A stretch of DNA of 6,341 nucleotides. Source: Thermoleophilia bacterium (GTDB lineage: Bacteria; Actinomycetota; Thermoleophilia; Gaiellales; SKUG01). Of the stretch, positions 1 through 4,552 are shown piece after piece (the first letter of the stretch is position 1; each line of letters starts with the position of its first letter). Under the pieces are notes generated by a model. The model ran no database searches. It saw nothing but the letters and a program-made list of their open reading frames with translations, and was not told the DNA's origin. The stretch covers positions 1 through 6,341 of the forward strand of contig JAOPYW010000352.1 in NCBI GenBank assembly GCA_025964405.1, given 5' to 3'. Made by a program: the position numbers and the translations under genes.

Positions 1-320
1 TCTACCAGGACGCCGCGAACGCCCGCCGCGAGGTCACCGCGGCGCTGCACCGCGGCCAGCGCGCCCTCGGCAAGACCCCCTCGCTCGCCACGGCCGAGTT
101 CGGTCCGGCGTCGCCCGCCGTCACGGCGGCCCGGAGGGCCGACTCCGACATCAACCTCGCCATCAGCCACCTCAACGAGGCGTTCGTGCCCTACGTCGAG
201 CCCTTCGGCGGCGTGCACACCCAGGTCAACCTCACCCGCCTCAACGAGGCGCGCGCGCTCATCGCCCGCACGACCGGCGCGGTCGAGACGACGGTGCGCC
301 GCGCCGTCAACGCCGGCTGA
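1..320 (+). CDS. C-terminal part of an unrecognised protein (5' end outside window)
   Basis: An open frame runs from the window edge (first full codon at 3) to a TGA at 318-320, giving the last 105 residues of a protein. Almost every codon ends in G or C, as in the neighbouring genes, which supports real coding. I do not recognise the family. The visible part is Ala/Arg-rich, has no hydrophobic segment long enough for a membrane helix, and looks largely helical (for example residues 1-25 and 76-102 of the fragment), with a central stretch containing FVPYVEPFGG. It is therefore probably a soluble protein. It ends 82 bp before the DUF6159-type gene, so it could belong to the same transcript, but nothing ties it functionally to its neighbours. 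The start, full length and any N-terminal domain lie outside the window. Confidence 0.75.
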   Translation, partial: YQDAANARREVTAALHRGQRALGKTPSLATAEFGPASPAVTAARRADSDINLAISHLNEAFVPYVEPFGGVHTQVNLTRLNEARALIARTTGAVETTVRRAVNAG

Positions 321-354
321 CCTGGTCGTTCGGTCGTCGTGCTTCGGTGCCGCG

Positions 355-376
355 CGCTGCGGGCAGGCTCGCAGCG
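355..376 (+). other. 7-bp inverted repeat in the gap after the first gene
   Basis: CGCTGCG (355-361) is matched by CGCAGCG (370-376) around an 8-base loop. It could form a GC-rich hairpin in the 82-bp gap between the first stop codon and the next gene. No run of T follows, so it is not a typical intrinsic terminator. It may be a weak terminator, an mRNA-stabilising hairpin, or chance in GC-rich DNA. Confidence 0.3.
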
Positions 377-388
377 ACGAGGTCGACG

Positions 389-394
389 AAGGAG
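389..394 (+). promoter_or_regulatory. Ribosome binding site of the DUF6159-type gene
   Basis: AAGGAG lies 8 bases before the ATG at 403. This spacing fixes the start at 403 rather than at the out-of-frame ATG at 398, which is too close to the site. Confidence 0.8.
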
Positions 395-402
395 CACATG
401 AC

Positions 403-1248
403 ATGGGACGAATCACGCGTGGCTGGAACCTGGCGAAGCTCTCCTGGGGCGTGCTCCAGCGCGATCGTTCCCTCGCGTGGTTCCCGATCCTCTCGTCGAT
501 CGCCTCGTTCATCGCCGTGGTCGCCGTCGCGATCCCCGGCTATCTCGTCGTCGGGCTCGACGAACGCTCGGCGGGGCAGTTCGTGGTCGGGGCACTCATC
601 GCCTTCGTCGCGACCTTCGTGGCGATCTACTTCAACGTGGCGCTGGTCTCCTGCGCGCGCCGCTCCTTCGAGGGAGCCGACACCACCGTCGCCGAGGGGC
701 TCGAGGCCGCGAACGGGCGACTGGGCGTGATCTTCCGCTGGGCGCTGCTCGCGACGACCGTGGGCCTGCTCCTGCGCCTGCTCGAGGAGCGCCTGCCGCT
801 CGCCGGCCGCATCGCAGTCTGGATCGTCGGTGCCGCGTGGACGGTCGCGACCTACTTCGTCGTGCCGGTGCTCGCGTTCGAGGAGGTCGGCCCGATCGAC
901 GCCCTCAAGCGCTCCGGCACGATCGTCAGGAAGAACTGGGGCGAGGCCGTCATCGGCAACGTCGGCATCAGCGCCGCCGTGTTCCTCGTGTCGGTGCTGG
1001 TCGCGCTGCCGCTCGGCGTGCTCGGCATGGTCTCCGTCGGCACGTCGGTCGGCGTGCTCTCCATCGTGCTCTTCGTGCTCGCGGCAGCGGTGCTGCTCGT
1101 CGGCGCGATCGTCGGCTCGACCCTCACCCAGATCTTCAACACGGCGCTCTACGCCTACGCGAACACCGGCACGGTGCCGGGCGGCTTCGACGCCGGCGAC
1201 ATGCGTGCCGCCTTCACGGCCAAGAAGCGTGGCGGCCTGCTCGGCTGA
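403..1248 (+). CDS. DUF6159-type integral membrane protein, six predicted helices
   Basis: A 281-residue membrane protein of unknown function, resembling the DUF6159 family found widely in actinobacteria; the family call is from memory. Hydrophobic segments lie at about residues 26-51, 60-84, 108-126, 136-158, 184-210 and 215-240, so six membrane helices are likely. There is no cleavable signal peptide. The N-terminus starts with a short amphipathic stretch (residues 1-22, with WNLAKLSWGVL), and the C-terminus is a short polar tail ending in basic residues. The most family-like block is TYFVVPVLAFEEVGPIDALKRS (about 150-171) followed by NWGEAVIG, at the end of helix 4 and in the next loop. 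No catalytic motif is visible. The start at ATG 403 is supported by AAGGAG at 389-394. The MMPL transporter gene begins 50 bp downstream on the same strand, so co-transcription and a shared envelope role are plausible but inferred. Confidence 0.8.
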   Translation: MGRITRGWNLAKLSWGVLQRDRSLAWFPILSSIASFIAVVAVAIPGYLVVGLDERSAGQFVVGALIAFVATFVAIYFNVALVSCARRSFEGADTTVAEGLEAANGRLGVIFRWALLATTVGLLLRLLEERLPLAGRIAVWIVGAAWTVATYFVVPVLAFEEVGPIDALKRSGTIVRKNWGEAVIGNVGISAAVFLVSVLVALPLGVLGMVSVGTSVGVLSIVLFVLAAAVLLVGAIVGSTLTQIFNTALYAYANTGTVPGGFDAGDMRAAFTAKKRGGLLG

Positions 1249-1298
1249 GGTCGACTCGGTGATCGGTTCGCATCCCGCCCGTATGTGATGCTCGCGCG

Positions 1299-3491
1299 AT
1301 GACTTCACTGACTCGCTTCGTCATCGCCCACCGCCGCTGGGTGATCGCCGTCTGGATCCTGCTCGTGCTGTTCGGTGGCTTCGCCGCCGGCAAGGTCGCC
1401 GACCGCTTCCAGACCGACTTCTCGAACCCCGGCAAGCCCGGCTTCGAGGCCAACACGCGCGTGTTCGACGCGTTCGGCAACGGCCGCGCCGAGCCCGTGC
1501 AGGTCGTCTACACGACCGAGGATGGCAGCGACGTCACCACGAACGCCGATATCCAGGCGTCGATCGAGGCCGTCACCAAGGCGGCCGGCACCTCGCGGGT
1601 CAGCTCCTTCTTCAACACCGACGGGGCGCGCTATTTCGTGTCGGAGTCGGGTGACACGACCTACGCGAACGTCTACCCGACGGGGATCCCGGGCTTCACG
1701 ATCGATCCGTCGCTGCCGCGCATGGAGGCCGCGCTCGCCAAGACGACACCCGACGGCGTGACCGCGAACCTGACCGGCCTCGCGCCGATCCAGCTGTCGG
1801 AGCAGGAGGACGCCGGCCCCGGGCTGCTGCAGGAGGTCATCATCGGCGCATTCGGCGCCCTCATCGTGCTGCTGCTCATCTTCGGCACGCTGCCGGCGGT
1901 GCTCATGCCGCTCATGATCGCGATCGCGTCGATCATGACCACCTACGCCGCGGTGTGGGGGCTGTCGTACCTGACCGACGTGTCGCTCATCGTGCAGTTC
2001 CTCATCGGCCTCGTCGGCCTCGGCATCGGCATCGACTACGCGCTGCTCGTGATCTTCCGCTACCGCGAGGAGCTCGCGCGAGGCACGCACGACGCGCCCC
2101 ACTCGGCGCTCATCGAGACCATGCGCCACGCCGGTCACTCGGTGATCGTGTCGGGCTCGACCGTCGCCATCGGCCTCGTCTCGATGGTGCTGCTGCCCGT
2201 GCCGTTCATCCGTTCGATCGGGCTCGGCGGCCTGCTGATTCCCGTCGTGTCGGTCGCCGCCACGCTGACGCTCCTGCCGGCCGTGCTGTCGATCATCGGC
2301 CCGCGCATCAACCGACTGCGCATCCCGCTCCTGTGGCGCCTCGCGAACCTCGACGACAACCACCAGGGTCGCTTCTGGCCCGGTTGGGCGGCGTTCGTGG
2401 TGCGTCGCCCGTGGCCCGTGTTCGTCGTGGGCGCCGTGCTCATCGGCATCCTCGTGTCGCCCGCGTTCGACATCAACCCCGCGAACTCGCAGGTGGCGAA
2501 CACGCCCGGCGCCGGGCAGGCCGAGCGGGGGCGCGACCAGCTCACGAAGGCCGGATTCCCGCAGGGCGTCTTCGCGCCCGTGCAGGTCGTGCTCGAGCGA
2601 GGCGCGAGCGCCGACGACCAGGCGGCGGTCGTCGCCGCGGTCGACGGCACGAAGGGAGTCGTGGGCGCCAGCGCTCCCGAGGGCTGGAGCGCGAAGGGCG
2701 TTCGCGTGGTCGAGGTGCAGCAGTCGACCGATCCGGCGACCGACGCGACGGTCGACACGCTCGACCGCGTCAACGCGAAGGTCGACGACCTCGAGCAGTC
2801 GGAGGAGCTGGATGCGCAGCGGGTCACCGTCGCCGGCGCGGCGGCGTCGGACGATGACTTCGTGCACTCGGTCTACGACAACTTCCCGTACCTGCTCGCC
2901 TTCGTGGTGCTGCTCACGTTCGTGCTGCTGGCGCGGTCGCTGCGCTCGATCGTGCTGCCGCTCAAGGCGGTCATCCTCAACCTGCTGTCACTGGGTGCGG
3001 CATACGGCGTGATCGTGTTCGTGTTCCAGCACGGCCACTTCAGCCACGCGCTCTGGGGCTTCCAGGCCACCGACTCGATCGTGTCGTGGATCCCGCTCAT
3101 GATCTTCGCGTTCCTGTTCGGCATCTCGATGGACTACGAGGTGTTCATGCTCACCCGCATGCGCGAGGCCTACGACGCCGGGCTCGACACGGGCGGGGCC
3201 GTGGAGGTGGGCCTGGCCCGCACCGGCAAGCTCGTCACCAGCGGCGCAGCGATCCTCATGTTCACCTTCATCGTGCTGTCGACCGGCCCCGGACCCGACA
3301 TCAAGGAGTTCGCGATCGGGCTCGCCGCCGGCATCGTGATCGACGCGACGATCATCCGCGTGCTGCTCGTGCCGGCGACGGTGAAGCTGCTGGGCGCGGC
3401 GAACTGGTGGTTCCCGGAGTGGGCGCGCAAGGCGCTCCTGCTCAAGCCCGCACCGCCGCGCGGCACGGCCACGCACGTCGACGAGGCCTGA
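1299..3491 (+). CDS. MMPL family (RND superfamily) membrane transporter, YdfJ-like
   Basis: A complete 730-residue transporter, close to the usual length of the compact MMPL proteins. The family exports lipids, hydrophobic metabolites or drugs using the proton gradient; the substrate here cannot be read from the sequence. The layout is classical. Helix 1 is at about 13-31, followed by an extracytoplasmic porter loop (34-175). Helices 2-6 lie at about 178-333 and helix 7 at 371-390, then a second porter loop (391-527) and helices 8-12 (528-696). Each half carries the Asp-Tyr pair of the proton relay in its fourth helix: GIGIDYALL with D246-Y247, followed by RYREE, and FGISMDYEVF with D612-Y613, followed by RMRE. 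The C-terminus has the typical RVLLVPATVKLLG and NWWFPEW. An in-frame TGA at 1260 leaves ATG 1299 as the only sensible start; no clear Shine-Dalgarno sequence precedes it, so translation may depend on coupling or a leaderless transcript. No regulator or biosynthetic gene lies beside it. Confidence 0.93.
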   Translation: MTSLTRFVIAHRRWVIAVWILLVLFGGFAAGKVADRFQTDFSNPGKPGFEANTRVFDAFGNGRAEPVQVVYTTEDGSDVTTNADIQASIEAVTKAAGTSRVSSFFNTDGARYFVSESGDTTYANVYPTGIPGFTIDPSLPRMEAALAKTTPDGVTANLTGLAPIQLSEQEDAGPGLLQEVIIGAFGALIVLLLIFGTLPAVLMPLMIAIASIMTTYAAVWGLSYLTDVSLIVQFLIGLVGLGIGIDYALLVIFRYREELARGTHDAPHSALIETMRHAGHSVIVSGSTVAIGLVSMVLLPVPFIRSIGLGGLLIPVVSVAATLTLLPAVLSIIGPRINRLRIPLLWRLANLDDNHQGRFWPGWAAFVVRRPWPVFVVGAVLIGILVSPAFDINPANSQVANTPGAGQAERGRDQLTKAGFPQGVFAPVQVVLERGASADDQAAVVAAVDGTKGVVGASAPEGWSAKGVRVVEVQQSTDPATDATVDTLDRVNAKVDDLEQSEELDAQRVTVAGAAASDDDFVHSVYDNFPYLLAFVVLLTFVLLARSLRSIVLPLKAVILNLLSLGAAYGVIVFVFQHGHFSHALWGFQATDSIVSWIPLMIFAFLFGISMDYEVFMLTRMREAYDAGLDTGGAVEVGLARTGKLVTSGAAILMFTFIVLSTGPGPDIKEFAIGLAAGIVIDATIIRVLLVPATVKLLGAANWWFPEWARKALLLKPAPPRGTATHVDEA

Positions 3492-3571
3492 TCGGGGCGT
3501 TTGCCGCTCCGCCTGCCGGTTACTGGGAGCCGGTGGCCGAAACCGGTTCGGCAGCCGACCCAGGAGGCGAC
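3492..3571 (+). promoter_or_regulatory. 80-bp gap with a 6-5-6 palindrome before the small gene
   Basis: The gap contains a perfect inverted repeat, GCCGAA (3536-3541) and TTCGGC (3547-3552), around a 5-base spacer. It lies 9 bp before the Shine-Dalgarno sequence of the 36-residue gene. CCGGT recurs three times nearby. The hairpin is not followed by T residues, so a classical terminator for the transporter gene is unlikely. An operator or mRNA hairpin is possible. I see no convincing -10/-35 pair. Confidence 0.35.
3562..3567 (+). promoter_or_regulatory. Strong ribosome binding site of the 36-residue gene
   Basis: AGGAGG ends 4 bases before ATG 3572. It is the best Shine-Dalgarno match in the window and is the main reason for accepting the very short gene behind it. 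Confidence 0.7.
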
Positions 3572-3682
3572 ATGCGACTGCCACGTGTGAACCGACGGGC
3601 CGTCGTGGTCTGCGCGACGGCGGCGGGAGTCGTGGCCGGGAGCCTCGGCGCGGCGATCGCCTGGGCGCGCAGGCGCGGCTGA
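3572..3682 (+). CDS. Small single-helix membrane protein, 36 residues, unknown function
   Basis: This short gene starts at ATG 3572 behind AGGAGG (3562-3567) and ends at TGA 3680-3682. The protein starts MRLPRVNRR, has one hydrophobic helix from about Ala10 to Trp31, and ends ARRRG. Basic residues thus flank both ends of the helix, with four arginines before it and three after. The helix is built of small residues and contains a GxxxG packing motif (Gly19-Gly23), which often promotes helix-helix pairing. There is one Cys (Cys14), but the residue before it is Val, so it is not a lipobox. Most codons end in G or C, as in real genes here. The same frame stays open far upstream inside the transporter gene, but that part is a shadow. 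I do not recognise a family. Its position 80 bp after the transporter could mean a small partner subunit, but this is inference; a spurious ORF is the alternative. Confidence 0.55.
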   Translation: MRLPRVNRRAVVVCATAAGVVAGSLGAAIAWARRRG

Positions 3683-3741
3683 CCCAGCATGCGGGTGCGT
3701 GTGGCCCGCGGGCTTCGTCACGCGGATGGTGCCCCGGTCGA

Positions 3742-3758
3742 AGTAGCTGCTCGCTACC
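3742..3758. repeat. Palindrome copy 1 (AGTAGC-N5-GCTACC)
   Basis: AGTAGC-TGCTC-GCTACC. It pairs perfectly over 5 bp on each side and differs from the other two copies only at its first base (A for G). The centre is at 3750. Confidence 0.7.
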
Positions 3759-3764
3759 GGCTCA

Positions 3765-3781
3765 GGTAGCGAACTGCTACC
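3765..3781. repeat. Palindrome copy 2 (GGTAGC-N5-GCTACC)
   Basis: GGTAGC-GAACT-GCTACC is a perfect 6-5-6 palindrome centred at 3773, 23 bp from the centre of copy 1. Its left half can alternatively pair with the right half of copy 1 across the 6-base spacer at 3759-3764. Confidence 0.75.
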
Positions 3782-3800
3782 GCCGGCGACCGACCGGGGC

Positions 3801-3817
3801 GGTAGCATTCAGCTACC
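3801..3817. repeat. Palindrome copy 3 (GGTAGC-N5-GCTACC), abutting the rnc start codon
   Basis: GGTAGC-ATTCA-GCTACC is a perfect 6-5-6 palindrome centred at 3809, 36 bp from the centre of copy 2. With C3800 and G3818 the match becomes 7-5-7, so the last base is the G of the GTG start codon. A protein bound here, or a hairpin formed here, would directly block transcription start or ribosome entry. Confidence 0.75.
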
Positions 3818-4540
3818 GTGCGCCAGCTCCTCGACCAGCTCCCCGAACCGCTCCGCCAGCAGGCGCTGACGCATCCTGCGTTCGCTTCGGCGCGCGGGGA
3901 GTCGTTCGAGCGGCTCGAGTTCCTCGGCGACAGCGTGCTCGACCTGGTCGTGACCGACGCGATCTTCGAGCGGCATCCCGACCTCGACGAAGGTGAGCTC
4001 TCGAAGGTGCGCGCCGCGACCGTGAGCCGCGAGGCGTGCGCCGAAGTGGCGCGCGAGGCCGGCCTCGGCGCGGCCATGGTGGAGCTCGCAGCGGACTTCG
4101 GTGCGGCCCACGGGGCCACGGCCGAACGCCTCGCGGGGCAGAAGAACGCACTCGCGGCGCTCACCGAGAGCGTCATTGGCGGGGGTTTCCTGGCGCTGGG
4201 CTACTCGGCCGTCGCGCCGCTCGTGTTGGCCGCGTTCGAGGATCGAATCACGCACGCCCTCACGCACCGCGTCGACAGCAAGAGCCACCTGCAAGAATTG
4301 GCGTCTCGCATGGGCACTGCCGTGTCGTACGACGAAGTGGGAGAGGATGGTCCTCCGCACGACCGTCGCTTCACCATGGCAGCGCGTTTCGTGGGATCGG
4401 ATGACGCCGCGCGCACGGATGGATCGAGCGGCACGGAGACGGATGTTGGCGAGTTGCAGGCCGAGGGTTCGGGCCGCAGCAAGCAGGAAGCGCAGCAGGC
4501 GGCCGCAACGGCGCTGCTCGCGAAGCTGGATCAGGGATAG
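3818..4540 (+). CDS. rnc: Ribonuclease III-like protein with altered second catalytic motif
   Basis: A 240-residue protein with the RNase III layout: endonuclease domain at about 1-148 and dsRNA-binding domain at about 150-237. RNase III cuts double-stranded RNA, including rRNA precursors, as a dimer using two metal ions. The signature helix ERLEFLGDSVL is intact, giving E31, E34 and D38. In the second motif E117 (LTESVIGGGF) is present, but the residue three before it, normally the metal-binding Asp, is Ala114. The dsRNA-binding domain keeps its contacts: SKSHLQEL (154-161), GPPH (178-181) and the GxGRSKQEAQQAAA helix (217-230). It also has an insertion at about 194-210 (SDDAARTDGSSGTETDV). 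TAG at 3803 makes GTG 3818 the only plausible start, and no Shine-Dalgarno sequence precedes it. smc follows 12 bp after the stop, suggesting one transcript. This could be the main RNase III with lineage-specific changes, or a weakened or binding-only paralogue. Confidence 0.85.
   Translation: MRQLLDQLPEPLRQQALTHPAFASARGESFERLEFLGDSVLDLVVTDAIFERHPDLDEGELSKVRAATVSREACAEVAREAGLGAAMVELAADFGAAHGATAERLAGQKNALAALTESVIGGGFLALGYSAVAPLVLAAFEDRITHALTHRVDSKSHLQELASRMGTAVSYDEVGEDGPPHDRRFTMAARFVGSDDAARTDGSSGTETDVGELQAEGSGRSKQEAQQAAATALLAKLDQG
4394..4445 (+). repeat. Imperfect GGATC/GGATG repeats inside rnc
   Basis: Five GGATC or GGATG units (4394, 4399, 4417, 4421, 4441), plus a related GGAGAC at 4435, lie within about 50 bp. 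They encode the polar insertion of the dsRNA-binding domain. Short-repeat expansion is a likely origin of the insertion. Confidence 0.5.
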
Positions 4541-4552
4541 ACAGGGGCAGGG

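Larger units (their letters stand above)
3731..3800. repeat. Perfect 10-bp inverted repeat enclosing palindromes 1 and 2
   Basis: GCCCCGGTCG at 3731-3740 is the exact reverse complement of CGACCGGGGC at 3791-3800, with 50 bp between the arms. The left arm ends 1 base before palindrome 1 and the right arm touches palindrome 3. In RNA this would close a three-way junction holding two hairpins. In DNA it could be a second protein-binding element. Confidence 0.7.
3683..3817 (+). promoter_or_regulatory. Regulatory leader of rnc with palindrome array
   Basis: This 135-bp spacer has no supportable gene. Its 3' half (3731-3817) is densely structured: a 10-bp inverted repeat encloses two 17-bp palindromes, and a third palindrome abuts the GTG of rnc. 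An in-frame TAG at 3803-3805 shows that translation of rnc cannot start further upstream, so the array is non-coding for rnc. TAGCAT (3803-3808) fits the loose -10 pattern TAnnnT, which would place transcription starts at or near the GTG. No matching -35 box is evident, and no Shine-Dalgarno sequence lies at a usable distance. Repressor operators or a folded mRNA leader both fit. Confidence 0.6.

Noticed and set aside
1262..1298. Promoter of the MMPL gene (TATGTG at 1282-1287)
   Set aside because: No -35 partner at a suitable distance was found, and such hexamers occur by chance; not listed as a feature.
1305..2867. 520-codon minus-strand open frame opposite the MMPL gene
   Set aside because: It is composed mostly of Arg, Asp, Glu, His and Ala repeats typical of antisense shadows; the sense strand encodes an unmistakable transporter.
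3689..3769. 26-codon open frame (starting MRVRVARGLRH) that could be a leader peptide ending in palindrome 2
   Set aside because: It has no Shine-Dalgarno sequence, no recognisable pattern, and its end falls inside an inverted-repeat array that is better explained as regulatory DNA or RNA.
3731..3800. Terminal inverted repeats of a small mobile element
   Set aside because: The arms are only 70 bp apart overall, no flanking direct repeat was seen, and the interior holds ordered palindromes tied to the rnc start.
3742..3817. CRISPR array
   Set aside because: Repeats are 17-bp palindromes with 5-base variable centres and irregular 6- and 19-base spacing; there are no uniform spacers and no cas genes.
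3731..3817. Intrinsic terminator for the upstream genes
   Set aside because: No T-run follows any of the hairpins, and three repeated half-sites are not needed for termination. Partial transcription-stopping activity cannot be excluded.
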